A stretch of 42,556 bases of DNA. It comes from Butyrivibrio sp. GTDB lineage: Bacteria > Bacillota > Clostridia > Lachnospirales > Lachnospiraceae. The stretch is from contig JAFPVA010000268.1 of assembly GCA_017413105.1 (NCBI GenBank), positions 1 to 42,556 of the forward strand. The letters are read 5' to 3'. Positions 18,125 through 27,562 of this stretch are shown one piece after another. The notes under the pieces are model-generated. The model had not been told where the DNA came from, did not search any database, and worked only from the letters and a program-made list of their open reading frames with translations. The first letter of the stretch is position 1; every line of letters starts with the position of its first letter. The translations under genes and the position numbers were made by a program.

Positions 18125-18201
18125 CAGGGGAAAGCACTGCGGCTTGGGATTGCGTAGCAATCGCAAGATGCATCACTTGGCATGAGCAATGCATGTATTG
18201 C
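18056..18201. repeat. Cluster of short palindromes, including two related hairpin-plus-tail units
   Basis: In order: CGCGC/GCGCG (18056-18069); ATTAGGATTGC/GCAATCCTAAT (18071-18096); CGCAG/CTGCG (18123-18141); CTTGGGATTGC/GCAATCGCAAG (18143-18167); GCAAT/ATTGC (18186-18201). The second and fourth are each followed by ATGCATCACTTGG, making two direct copies of a roughly 38-bp unit (18071-18109 and 18143-18180). The block starts just after the solute-binding-protein stop codon on the minus strand. Confidence 0.8.
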
Positions 18202-18214
18202 GGACTTCCTCACA

Positions 18215-20704
18215 TCACGAATTCTCATTCACATAGATTGTAAGCCTACTCTGGATAATATCCGCAACCTCCTTGGCGCTCTTCTGCCCGCTGAAAAATG
18301 CAGATGCTTCCTCAAAGATGATGTTGTTTACACTCTCATTGTAATTACTTACCAGAGTAAGTGATTTAATATAGTTTGTAAGTTCAACCACATCCTCATT
18401 GCTCAGAGGTTTTGCTGTAACTTCCTGACCTCCGACATAGTAGGTATCCTCATACTCAACCTTTTTGTCCCCATCCATATAGTAGAGCTTTTGAGTAGAT
18501 TCCTGTGCCTGCTTCTCAAAGCTTGATTTTCTAACAGGGAAGCAATAATCCAATGTATTCTGATACTCCTCAGAAAGGAATGATTTCAAAAACTCCCAAG
18601 CTGCATCCTTGTACTTGGACTGTGAGCTGATGGCAAGCCTCTCATAAGGCATGATAACAGAGTTATTGATTCCAAACTCGTTTGGATAACCTACAAAAGC
18701 AACATCCTCACCAAACTGTATATCCCTCATATATGAATATGAGCGGAATCCGTTAAGGTTGATAATTGCAAAAAGAGCTTCATTCTCAAGATATAGAGTA
18801 TCCTTATAATCCTCCCATGCACTATCCGGATATTCCTCAGGGAACTTCCCTGCAAATTCCAAAAACTCAATAAATGATTCACTGTCAAAGCTACAGGACT
18901 TATTTTCCCAGTCAATATAGCTGTTTCCTGAATACCTGATTCCCTGCTCAAGGAAACTGTTTCTCGGCATGATTCCAAATGCAGCATCCGTACTCACACC
19001 ATACTTTTCCATCAGATCCTTGCAGTCCTTGAAGGAAAAGACATTCTTGCCTCCGGTAAGGCTTTTCTTTACAGCCATTGAACCCACATAGAAGCCGGGA
19101 ACAAGCTGATATAGCTTATCTCCCGTTCTCAGAGCATCCATGACATTGGTAACAAGTTCCACATTTCCAATATCAGGGTCATTATTGATATAAGTGCTGA
19201 TATCGGCGAAAAGGCCCTTATTTATGTAGCTGTCCACAGGCATCTGGCTTGAAAGCACCATAATATCAGGTGTATTACCGGAAATGATATCCATATTCAT
19301 CTTCTCAACCCCGGCGCCATATTCACCGTTATCGTCATAGCTGGAGTAATCAACAAATTTTATCTTGTATTCAGTGTTGTTCTTGTTAAATTCAAAGGCC
19401 TGTCTTCTTACATCATAATCGATGTAGTAACCGCCCATTGTAAGGATTTTCTTTTCCTTGACCTGATCTGCCGGAATCTTGGTCAGTCTTGCTACATACA
19501 TTTTATATTCCGCATCAGGTAAAAGAGCTACAAATTCCGCATCACTTATCGCAGTAAATAGATTTGTGGAAGATGTCATCTCGATATCTGAATCAACGAA
19601 ATCAAGGAGCTTTGTGGATTCCTCTTTAGCAAAGTCAATTCCGTAAATACCATCGTTTTTACACATATAGAGGTCATAGCCGTTTCCACCAAAAAATGAG
19701 GCGTCGGTATAACCTGTTACAACGGAGGATGGATCACCTATTTTTCCCGTTTCAGGGTCAAAACTGCAAAGTTCAATGCCCTTTTCACCATAGCTCTGAA
19801 CATAGAGCTTATTTCCAAAGCCCTTATAGAGCTGATAATAGCGATAATCATTATTATCCTTAAGGTCAACTAATGTCTTAAAACCAGTCTCCTCATCGTA
19901 TCTGAAAATTCCCTGGTCTATGCTGAGTATGAGCTTCCCATCATCTGTTATAACGAGGCCATTGGCGGATATGTAATTGTCCTCGTTTGGAAATTCTTTT
20001 AACAGATCAAGCTTATACTGTAAATTTCCATTGGCATCAAACTTTACGAGATAGACCTCATCGTTCTCACTCTCATCCATCATGCCTTCGTTTTCAGCGT
20101 CAGTGGAATCTACAGTCTCTTCAGCTTCAGAAGCTTCCAGTTCATCTGCGGTTGCAAGAGTCTCTGTGCCTTCGAGATTTTCCTCTTTTACCTCTTCCTC
20201 TTTTACATCTTCCTCTTTTGTCTCGGCTTCTTTATCTGTAGAATCTTTATCTTCAGCCTCGATCATTTCACCGTTTTCATTTTCATAGATATGCATATCC
20301 TCGTCTTCATAGGACCAGTGATATACATAGTAGATTCCATAAATATTTCCGTCCTTATCATAAGAAATATAGGAATAATTCTCGTTATCAGAAGTATTTA
20401 ATTTAGTGTTTCTAATGTCACTACCATCAGAATTAAAAGAGAATATGTTAATATATCCATCACCGCCATAGGTACTCGCATATACCTTATCTCCGGCATA
20501 CTGAATTCTGGAAAAATCAGAATCCTTGTCAATATCCAGAAGTTCCATGGCAAATACATAATCCTTGGAATTCTTAGCAGCCTTATCTACAAGGCTTTCC
20601 TTATCTCCGCTTTGCTTGCCGCAGCCGGATATAGCGCCTGCAGTAAGCGCCATGGCCAAAAAGCAGGATAAAACTCTTTTTACCATTCCTCTCTTCATTT
20701 TCAT
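18215..20704 (-). CDS. Lipoprotein: beta-propeller-like region fused to ABC sugar-binding protein
   Basis: The 829-residue product has a signal peptide and lipobox ISGC (Cys28). Residues about 47-410 show repeating short strands with D-G/N turns (YDKDGNIYGIYY, TDDGKLILSIDQ, NGYDLYMCKNDGIYGID), suggesting a beta-propeller. This part is interrupted at about 130-215 by an acidic Glu/Lys-rich insert. From about 415 to the end it resembles an extracellular solute-binding protein (COG1653-like), with ILTMGGYYIDYDVRRQAFEFNK and SGNTPDIMVLSS. Ordinary binding proteins of this class are 400-550 residues. It is the last gene of the operon with sugar permeases and a MacA/MacB-like pair, and probably delivers a ligand to those permeases. 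The ATG at 20704 has GAGAGGAG 5 nt upstream. The ligand is unknown. Confidence 0.85.
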   Translation of the reverse strand: MKMKRGMVKRVLSCFLAMALTAGAISGCGKQSGDKESLVDKAAKNSKDYVFAMELLDIDKDSDFSRIQYAGDKVYASTYGGDGYINIFSFNSDGSDIRNTKLNTSDNENYSYISYDKDGNIYGIYYVYHWSYEDEDMHIYENENGEMIEAEDKDSTDKEAETKEEDVKEEEVKEENLEGTETLATADELEASEAEETVDSTDAENEGMMDESENDEVYLVKFDANGNLQYKLDLLKEFPNEDNYISANGLVITDDGKLILSIDQGIFRYDEETGFKTLVDLKDNNDYRYYQLYKGFGNKLYVQSYGEKGIELCSFDPETGKIGDPSSVVTGYTDASFFGGNGYDLYMCKNDGIYGIDFAKEESTKLLDFVDSDIEMTSSTNLFTAISDAEFVALLPDAEYKMYVARLTKIPADQVKEKKILTMGGYYIDYDVRRQAFEFNKNNTEYKIKFVDYSSYDDNGEYGAGVEKMNMDIISGNTPDIMVLSSQMPVDSYINKGLFADISTYINNDPDIGNVELVTNVMDALRTGDKLYQLVPGFYVGSMAVKKSLTGGKNVFSFKDCKDLMEKYGVSTDAAFGIMPRNSFLEQGIRYSGNSYIDWENKSCSFDSESFIEFLEFAGKFPEEYPDSAWEDYKDTLYLENEALFAIINLNGFRSYSYMRDIQFGEDVAFVGYPNEFGINNSVIMPYERLAISSQSKYKDAAWEFLKSFLSEEYQNTLDYCFPVRKSSFEKQAQESTQKLYYMDGDKKVEYEDTYYVGGQEVTAKPLSNEDVVELTNYIKSLTLVSNYNESVNNIIFEEASAFFSGQKSAKEVADIIQSRLTIYVNENS

Positions 20705-20723
20705 AATATCTCCTCTCGACTAC

Positions 20724-21935
20724 TTATTTCTGTTTAAGCAATTTTCTTTTTGCTTCAAAATCATATTTTTTATCTGCCAGATAATACGCTATACCTCTGA
20801 CTGTCCAGGTCTTGTTTCGGTAAGCAATTACTATCATAACAGCTACTATCATAAAAATGGCAACTCTGCATATCATCCGGATCAGCCATAGCCTTCCCAG
20901 AATATCCTCCCAGCCTCTTGCAACATTCTCCCAGTAGGGATAAAAAATCGGCTGTGTCCACATACTCCTGATGCCAAAATCAAGGACTACAGATAAAAGT
21001 GACATTCCGTCAAATCTTTTGGTATTGTCTACAGAAGAGATATACTTTTCTTCTCTTCCTGAGCTTTCCCTTACAAGCCTTAAAGCAAGGCCGTCAACAG
21101 GATCCGGCATTACCACTTCATAGCAGTTTATTCCGCCGCTCTGCATTTTCTGCCCATCTTCAGACACTTCTACTTCGCTGACCCTTCCGCTAAGGATAGT
21201 TCCGTATTTGGCAAGAGAATCGTAGGACATATAAACAGTGCTTTTGGAGAGACCCGCAGCCACATTAAAACGTCCCTCTGCTCTTTTTACAACGCCGCAG
21301 ATATAGTGATTTACGCCACCAATTGTGACACACTCACCGATAATATCGTTTGAGCCAAAGAGCTGCCATGCAAAGTCCTCATCTACAACGATCCTGTCCT
21401 TCATCAGATCGTCCGCGCCAAAATATGCTCCCGAAATTATTTCCAATGGATGGAACAGGAAAAAATCACCTCCAACACCTATAGTATCGATGTTTTCAGC
21501 TTTTCGGTTTTCATAAATAACTGTGCTGATCCCCTGGGCGCTGTAGCAGCTGTCATAAAGCTTTATTTCCTCAGTCACTAAAGTGCTGTCCTCTACAACA
21601 TTTTCGCCGTTTTTATTTACAGGAACCGTATCTACTATCCGGTCATTATCATCATCGTCATCCTGCAAAATTCCGGCTTCCTGCATCTTTTTTTCAAGAC
21701 TGTACTCAAGTTTCTTTATATCATCAGAAGTGATCATCTGATCTTCAGTAAAAAACAGACTGATCTGAGCACATTTCTCGTCCCCCTGCCACCTTTCAGC
21801 CGCATGCTGATCAGGAAGCTTTTCGATAAAATGATTACTCAAAGCCATAAAGCCAAGATCCAGAAGTAATAAAGCTGCAACGATAATAAGCGCTATATTT
21901 CTTTTTTTATTTGAAAAGAATCTCTTAAAATTCAT
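20724..21935 (-). CDS. MacB_PCD-like membrane protein lacking the full FtsX permease domain
   Basis: The 403-residue protein has one N-terminal membrane helix (about 13-33) and a large extracytoplasmic domain with MacB periplasmic-core features (DRIVVDEDFAWQLFG, IIGECVTIGGVNHYICGVV). One hydrophobic segment follows near the C-terminus (about 357-375). MacB/FtsX permeases normally have one helix before and three after this domain. Here two are missing and there is no nucleotide-binding domain. It also contains a short poly-Asp stretch (DDDDDN). Its ATG overlaps the stop of the MacA-like gene by one base (TAATG), so the two are translationally coupled and likely form a complex. It may be a structural partner rather than a transporter. 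Confidence 0.75.
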   Translation of the reverse strand: MNFKRFFSNKKRNIALIIVAALLLLDLGFMALSNHFIEKLPDQHAAERWQGDEKCAQISLFFTEDQMITSDDIKKLEYSLEKKMQEAGILQDDDDDNDRIVDTVPVNKNGENVVEDSTLVTEEIKLYDSCYSAQGISTVIYENRKAENIDTIGVGGDFFLFHPLEIISGAYFGADDLMKDRIVVDEDFAWQLFGSNDIIGECVTIGGVNHYICGVVKRAEGRFNVAAGLSKSTVYMSYDSLAKYGTILSGRVSEVEVSEDGQKMQSGGINCYEVVMPDPVDGLALRLVRESSGREEKYISSVDNTKRFDGMSLLSVVLDFGIRSMWTQPIFYPYWENVARGWEDILGRLWLIRMICRVAIFMIVAVMIVIAYRNKTWTVRGIAYYLADKKYDFEAKRKLLKQK

Positions 21936-23521
21936 TACTGGTTTGCAAGCCTCACCTGATCCCCTGGATTTACAGGTTTATTAGAAGTAGTAATAACATA
22001 TTCATCCCCATTCAGGGCTGCCGTAATGGCTGTGTAGTTGTCGTCAGAGGCAAGAACACTGACTTCAACGTTTGATGTGATATATCTGTTTCCCAATGGG
22101 CTGGACTTACTGTTTACCACAAGGAGATACTTGCCGGTAGAGCTGGTCTTTATAGCACTGTTTGGCACAACCATGTCATAATCAACAGATCTCTCTCCTA
22201 TTGCCAGCGAAATATTCTGTCCGGGAGTTACTTCCCTGCTCTCTATCTTGAAAGTAAGGACCTTTTTACCTGCCGGATCTGTCTTGTCGTTTTTGATTGA
22301 TGTAAGGGTTGCTTTAAAATCATTACTGAACATCCAGGCATTCTGAGGCTTTGCAGCATCTCCCACCTTGAGCTTCTGGGCCTGGGCGTTGGTTACGGAA
22401 AAGCTTGTTGTCATATCTTTTCCATCTATCTGGATAACTGCCACTGTCTCATCCGCTGATACAGATTCCCCTGCAGCCTTTGACAGACTTGATACTATTC
22501 CGGCAACCGGTGACTTTATTGAAGCACCAACGGAAGCTTCCTCAAGCTCTTTTATCTTTTCTCTCTGTTTTGCAATCTTGTCCCTTGTATCGCACAAAGA
22601 TATCTCAGTCTTAATCGAAGTGATGATTTCCGTCTTATCCTTCTCAGCTTCCTCAAGTTCCTTTTTGGCCTTGGTCTCATTTTCTTTTGCCTCAAGGAGC
22701 TGCTGATCATAGCTGGTTTTTACCTGACTGGAATAAGTTGATAATTCCTTGGTTTCCCTGCTATTTTCATTCTTTATCTGTTGCCAGTACTTCTTGGCGT
22801 CATTTTTCTCTTCTTCAGTCATGGTCTTGCTGTTGTCTATGACTGTTATCTGATAGTCAGCCAGAGCATCCTCATAGCTATAGGTGTCCTTGTTGTAGCT
22901 GATCTCATTGGTGTCCCTTGACTGAAGCTTTGTCAGATATTCAGTGGTCTTTGTGGCAGCATCTGCTACAGCCTTTGCAGCATCATATCTGTCATTGGCT
23001 TCCTTAAGCTTTATCTGATAAGCATCATAGCTTATAGTTCCGCCGCTTCTTACTCTTGAGATAACATCATCAGGAATATCTCCGGAAAAAAGAGTCTGCT
23101 CGTAGGAAAGTTCCATATCATCGAGTTTTTCTCTTGCTGTTTTAAGCTCCTCCGATTCATTATCCTCAAGGTAATAGATTACATCTCCAATATCAACGTG
23201 AGATCCCTCTTTTACTGCCACACCGGAAATCTTCCTGGTCTCCTTAACAGTTACGTTATAAGGATCTTCCGCTGTAACAGTGCCTGTTCCTCTTATCTGA
23301 GGGCTTATGGAGCCGCTCTGTATTCTCTGGGTTGCAACCTGTGGCAGAGAATAATTCATGATAGTATTGGAAAAGAAAGTAAGAAGAAGCATCACTGACA
23401 AAAATGCAATTGCAACATTTTTTATCATGTCCTTTTTATCAACAGGCTTCTTGCCATCCTTCATTAAATTATTTCCGTTACTACCAACTACTTCAATCTC
23501 AGTTTCAAATAAATCTGACAT
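21935..23521 (-). CDS. MacA/HlyD-type membrane-fusion adaptor
   Basis: A 528-residue protein with one N-terminal membrane helix (about 36-55) and no lipobox. The first half of the lipoyl/barrel-sandwich domain follows (GTGTVTAEDPYNVTVKETRK, VKEGSHVDIGDVIYYLEDN). A long alpha-helical coiled-coil hairpin spans about 125-345. The second lipoyl half (GASIKSPVAGIVSSLSKAAG) and beta-barrel domains complete the adaptor. In MacAB-type exporters such adaptors link a permease to outer layers. In Gram-positives they act with FtsX-type permeases. Here the neighbour downstream is the MacB_PCD-like protein, coupled through TAATG, and the genes upstream are sugar permeases, which is an unusual mix. Confidence 0.87.
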   Translation of the reverse strand: MSDLFETEIEVVGSNGNNLMKDGKKPVDKKDMIKNVAIAFLSVMLLLTFFSNTIMNYSLPQVATQRIQSGSISPQIRGTGTVTAEDPYNVTVKETRKISGVAVKEGSHVDIGDVIYYLEDNESEELKTAREKLDDMELSYEQTLFSGDIPDDVISRVRSGGTISYDAYQIKLKEANDRYDAAKAVADAATKTTEYLTKLQSRDTNEISYNKDTYSYEDALADYQITVIDNSKTMTEEEKNDAKKYWQQIKNENSRETKELSTYSSQVKTSYDQQLLEAKENETKAKKELEEAEKDKTEIITSIKTEISLCDTRDKIAKQREKIKELEEASVGASIKSPVAGIVSSLSKAAGESVSADETVAVIQIDGKDMTTSFSVTNAQAQKLKVGDAAKPQNAWMFSNDFKATLTSIKNDKTDPAGKKVLTFKIESREVTPGQNISLAIGERSVDYDMVVPNSAIKTSSTGKYLLVVNSKSSPLGNRYITSNVEVSVLASDDNYTAITAALNGDEYVITTSNKPVNPGDQVRLANQ

Positions 23522-23554
23522 CTCCCTTTTACTCCCGTTAAAACAAAAATTTTT

Positions 23555-24481
23555 TCACCCCTTGATACCACCCTGGTAAGATATTCCCTCCACCAGATAA
23601 TCCTCCCCATAAAGGAATATCAATAGAGGCGGTACCAGATATATCACAGCCACCGCAAAGGCAAGGCTGATTTCCCCTGCATTGATCTTGGACAAAAATA
23701 CAGAGAGCGGATGCATATCCGAATCCGGCAAAAGAATCAGCGGCTGCTCTACCATATTCCAATAATCAAAAAATACAAGAATTGCTATAGATGCAATACC
23801 ACCCTTGCAAAGCGGCATACATACCCTCGAAAAAATGTACCATTCATTGGCTCCGTCTATTGAGGCAGCCTCCATTACCTCTGTGGGTATCCTTCTCATG
23901 AACTTGGTAAGAAGATATACCGCAAAGGGCGAAAACATTCCCGGAAGCCATATTGCCCATCTGGTGCCATATATTCCTATTGCCTTTGAAACCAGGAAAT
24001 TAGGTACAAGAGTTACCTGATATGGCATAAGCATCATTATGATATATGCGAAAAAAATGGCATTTTTAACTCTCGAACTGTATCGTGCAAAGCCATAGGA
24101 AGCCAGTGTAGCAATAAGGAGCTGAACAGCAACTATAGGTCCCACATAAATTACTGAGTTCCAAAATTTGAACAGATACTCAGGGCTTTTAAAGAGTACC
24201 GTAAAGTACTGGGAGAAGCTTACCATATCAGGAATGAACTTAAGGTTCACAGTCTTTGAAACAAAGACTTTTCCGCCCTCCTTGGTAGTTGCAAAAATGC
24301 TCCCGTAATTCGCATTTATCTCAGCTGCCGACATGAAGGAATTGGTTATGGTCAGCACCGTTGGTAAAAGAAATATTGCTGCAAAGACAATAGCTGCAAA
24401 TGTAACAATGCTGGTCTTTATAATATCTAATCTGTGTTTGCGCCTAAGTAGACGCTCTTTTACTTTTGTCTGCATTCTCAT
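23555..24481 (-). CDS. Sugar ABC transporter permease, MalG type
   Basis: A 308-residue inner membrane permease of the binding-protein-dependent carbohydrate family. About six hydrophobic segments are visible. The cytoplasmic EAA loop, which docks the ATPase, reads EAASIDGANEWYIFSRVCMP around residues 203-222. The ATG at 24481 has GAGGG 9 nt upstream. It begins 5 bp after the end of the MalF-type permease, with which it should form the membrane channel. No MsmX/UgpC-type sugar ATPase is encoded nearby. Such ATPases are often shared and encoded elsewhere, so the energy source is inferred only. Confidence 0.92.
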   Translation of the reverse strand: MRMQTKVKERLLRRKHRLDIIKTSIVTFAAIVFAAIFLLPTVLTITNSFMSAAEINANYGSIFATTKEGGKVFVSKTVNLKFIPDMVSFSQYFTVLFKSPEYLFKFWNSVIYVGPIVAVQLLIATLASYGFARYSSRVKNAIFFAYIIMMLMPYQVTLVPNFLVSKAIGIYGTRWAIWLPGMFSPFAVYLLTKFMRRIPTEVMEAASIDGANEWYIFSRVCMPLCKGGIASIAILVFFDYWNMVEQPLILLPDSDMHPLSVFLSKINAGEISLAFAVAVIYLVPPLLIFLYGEDYLVEGISYQGGIKG

Positions 24482-24486
24482 AAATA

Positions 24487-25344
24487 TCAGCCCTCAACAT
24501 CCCTTCCGAAGAAATTCTCAACTGCATACATGGCATAGACTAGAATTGTAACTACTATGAACATGATGATAGCCGCTGAGGAGAGCTTCTGGTAATCAAG
24601 TGAAGCAAAGGTATTATTCATGAAATGCTGCAGCATATATAAGGTTGAGTAAGGATAATCTCCACTCATAAGATAAACCTCCCTGAATACTTTGAAGGAG
24701 CTTATAAGTGACATTATCGCTACAAACAAAATTGTGGATGAAAGATATCTCACCTTCACCATCCAGAATATCTGGAATTTATTGGCATTTTCCAGGGCTG
24801 CCACCTCTAAAAGATCCTTTGGAATGCTTGCCAGAGCCGCCATAAAAAGAATCATGTTGTAGCCAAGGTTCTTCCATAGAAAAAGCGCCAATATAACTAC
24901 GCAGGCCTTATCCGACTTAAGGAAATCTATTTTATCGCCGCCAAAAAACATCCTTATGTTATTGATGATACCGTTGTAATGAAACATTACCTGCCAGATA
25001 AGTACCACAGAAGCCGTAGGAACCATCAAAGGGCTTAAGAAAAACGTCCTGAAATAGCTCTTAAAGGGAATTCTGGATTCCATAACTGCCGCCAGAAAAA
25101 GTGATAACATAACCGCAAGAGGCACCGCCAAAACCGAAAAGATCAGCGTGTTGGATGCTGCCAGTTTAAATGCGGAATTATTCCAAACATTTATATAATT
25201 GGTAAGCCCAACAAACTCCTGCTGGATCGGATTGTTAATCAGGGAATAATATATGACCACCCCAAAAGGCGCCACAAAAAACAGAATTACCCCCAAAAAT
25301 GATGGCAAAAGAAAAAGCCAGGAAATCAGCTTTCTCTTTCTCAT
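24487..25344 (-). CDS. Sugar ABC transporter permease, MalF type
   Basis: A 285-residue permease from the ATG at 25344 (MRKRKLISWLFLLPSF). It has about six hydrophobic segments and an EAA-type loop, LLEVAALENANKFQIFWMVK. It pairs with the MalG-type permease and the binding lipoprotein. The frame is open upstream to 25449, but that extension overlaps the previous gene and has no ribosome site. The chosen ATG also lacks a clear Shine-Dalgarno. The nearest AAGGA (25389-25393) is 44 nt upstream, inside the previous gene's end, and 5 nt before an ATT codon in this frame. Translation by coupling or from a non-standard start is possible. Confidence 0.85.
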   Translation of the reverse strand: MRKRKLISWLFLLPSFLGVILFFVAPFGVVIYYSLINNPIQQEFVGLTNYINVWNNSAFKLAASNTLIFSVLAVPLAVMLSLFLAAVMESRIPFKSYFRTFFLSPLMVPTASVVLIWQVMFHYNGIINNIRMFFGGDKIDFLKSDKACVVILALFLWKNLGYNMILFMAALASIPKDLLEVAALENANKFQIFWMVKVRYLSSTILFVAIMSLISSFKVFREVYLMSGDYPYSTLYMLQHFMNNTFASLDYQKLSSAAIIMFIVVTILVYAMYAVENFFGRDVEG

Positions 25345-25375
25345 GCTATTAAATTTTGCTTTTTTAAATGAATTA

Positions 25376-27562
25376 TTAATTGGTATCCTTGATGACAAAT
25401 TCAGGTACCTTCCCCAACAAAAAATCGTAATATACAGTGGTAGTGCCATACTGGTCTATAGGCTTTGTCGACTTGATCTCTACGCTGTACTGCTGATCAA
25501 AGTAACCCTGATAATCAAACCACTGTCCGTAAAATCCATTCTCGCTGGTATTTGCAAGAATTTCTTCTATCTTATCAATATCTGTGTATTCTTTTTCCTT
25601 GCTCTCGATATCCATATCATACAGTTCTGTCTTGTCTATGGCAGAAATATCTATTCCCGGATATCGATTGATGACACTAATACTCTCAATACATTCTACA
25701 TCCAAAGTGTTCTCGGAATAAATACCATATTTTTTAAGAACTTCAATTGTATTGGTAAAAGACTCATATACATTCATCCTGTATTCAGCATAAGTTGAAA
25801 TAAAACCATCTGAGTCCTTACGTTCTACAGAATAATCAATCTGACCTATAGGAAGATTATTATTTGCCATTTCAAAGGTGTATTTTTCCAGTATATCTTT
25901 TCTGTAGGCATCACTTAGCTCACTGTAAGGCAGCTCTTTTGTATCATTATAGGCTGTAGAAGTTGTATATGAAGCGTTTCTGGTATAAGCATTTTTGTCT
26001 GCTTCTCTTATCTCATCGTCAAAGAATACGGCAAAAAAGCCTTTTTTGTATTCCTCTGAATCCACTATGGATGACATAAGCTTTTTATCCACATCGTAAG
26101 GAATTGTAATCTTTCTATATACGTCTTTTCCATTAGTCAGCCTGTATCTGATGTTTATGTCACTCCATCCCATATCATAATATTCATTATTTCTGTTGTG
26201 CTTTACGTATTCCTTCTGGGCCTTCATGCCAATTTCAGCAAGTTTGGAAAAGCTTGCCACATCAGTTATCTCCATATGCTCATCTGAAATATCCAGATAT
26301 TCATAATCGATCATATAGGAATAATCGCCGTTTGTTATAGCACAGCTCTTTACCTTAGCAGCATTCGGAATATAGCTGTCATATCCAAGAAGGTCTCCCT
26401 TAAAAATCACGAATATAAGAGCAACCACAGCAAGTGCCATCAGTGTCTGCGCTTTGCCAGAAAAAACTTTCTTTATATTGCTGTCAAGAATTGCCTCGAT
26501 AACACATCCGCATATAACCGTTGAAAGAAGCATTATCGCAAACATCAGGCCAAAGAGCCTGTCATTCCAGGCATAGTCGTAGACTGCATAAACGACATAT
26601 CCGGCAGCAAGGCCTACAATAACACAGCCTGTTATCTTAACTATCCACCTGAAGGGCCTGTAAACTATAGTCTGTCCTGCGTGTTCTGCTCTTCTGAATC
26701 TGCTAAAGATTACCACCAGTATTAAAGCCACAATACCTGTTATAAGAGTATCGACAGTTCCCGGAATAACCGCAGCAAGCGACTTCTTAAAGCCCGCAAA
26801 ATCCCAATAATATCCTACTTTATCGGTCATATTCTTAAGGTCAAAGAACAGTCCGAACCTGTCGTAGAGAGGTGACGCTATGATTCCGATTTTTTCATTG
26901 TAAGCAAAGGTTGCGTAAAAAATCCCTTTAAAACTATACAGTTCAAAACCAAGAACCAAAGAAACAAACATAAAGAACAGAACCACTAAAAGCGCTATAG
27001 GAAAGGTTCCACTGAGAAGTATCGCCAAAAGGGTTATGTTATAAACAGTAAAATAAAGGATTATATTTCTTACCATCTCAGCTAGAGCCGTGGCAAGAAT
27101 AACATCATTGACTCCGCCCATTGCCGCTGCAATTATTAGTGCCAGTGCCTCAATAATTACGTACATAATGATGTATGTGGAAAAAGCCTTGAAATAATTT
27201 CTCCAAAGTCTCTGAGCCCTTGTGGTGGGCTGACTCATGTAGAAGTCCAGCTGTTTTTGATCAAACACATAGGCAAATCCCTGAAAAGCAAAAGCAATGG
27301 CAATGAAAAATGTGATAACAAAACCAATCTGTTCAAAGCCTAAGACCCTGCCTACAGCATTTAGCTTGTAGTGATGAAGTACCTCTGCCGACTGACTATA
27401 GAGCATTGAGTAGTTCACGCTTCTTGATATCAGCATGATCACACCGAGGATGTAATAAACCGCCATCAGAAGGAATCCAATAATGGAAGTCCAAAGGGTC
27501 CTTGTGATGTATTTTTTATGATTACCCATTTTCTCACTGAAGGATAAACTTTTTGATGTCAT
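25376..27562 (-). CDS. ABC-2-type permease with DUF6449-like extracytoplasmic C-terminus
   Basis: A 728-residue protein. The N-terminal half has many hydrophobic segments typical of ABC-2/YtrC-like permeases, including the family feature FAYVFDQKQLDFYMSQPTTR (about residues 97-116). The C-terminal third is hydrophilic, with repeated Tyr/Asp-rich strands that I associate with DUF6449. The ATG at 27562 has GGAGG 9 nt upstream and overlaps the ATPase gene by 29 bp. A second ATG at 27529 has a weaker site. It should be the membrane partner of the YtrB-type ATPase encoded just upstream. The export or import direction cannot be told from sequence. Confidence 0.85.
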   Translation of the reverse strand: MTSKSLSFSEKMGNHKKYITRTLWTSIIGFLLMAVYYILGVIMLISRSVNYSMLYSQSAEVLHHYKLNAVGRVLGFEQIGFVITFFIAIAFAFQGFAYVFDQKQLDFYMSQPTTRAQRLWRNYFKAFSTYIIMYVIIEALALIIAAAMGGVNDVILATALAEMVRNIILYFTVYNITLLAILLSGTFPIALLVVLFFMFVSLVLGFELYSFKGIFYATFAYNEKIGIIASPLYDRFGLFFDLKNMTDKVGYYWDFAGFKKSLAAVIPGTVDTLITGIVALILVVIFSRFRRAEHAGQTIVYRPFRWIVKITGCVIVGLAAGYVVYAVYDYAWNDRLFGLMFAIMLLSTVICGCVIEAILDSNIKKVFSGKAQTLMALAVVALIFVIFKGDLLGYDSYIPNAAKVKSCAITNGDYSYMIDYEYLDISDEHMEITDVASFSKLAEIGMKAQKEYVKHNRNNEYYDMGWSDINIRYRLTNGKDVYRKITIPYDVDKKLMSSIVDSEEYKKGFFAVFFDDEIREADKNAYTRNASYTTSTAYNDTKELPYSELSDAYRKDILEKYTFEMANNNLPIGQIDYSVERKDSDGFISTYAEYRMNVYESFTNTIEVLKKYGIYSENTLDVECIESISVINRYPGIDISAIDKTELYDMDIESKEKEYTDIDKIEEILANTSENGFYGQWFDYQGYFDQQYSVEIKSTKPIDQYGTTTVYYDFLLGKVPEFVIKDTN

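Noticed and set aside
17974-18201. CRISPR-like array
   Set aside because: Repeated motifs are few, irregularly spaced and palindromic, with no equal-length spacers and no cas genes.
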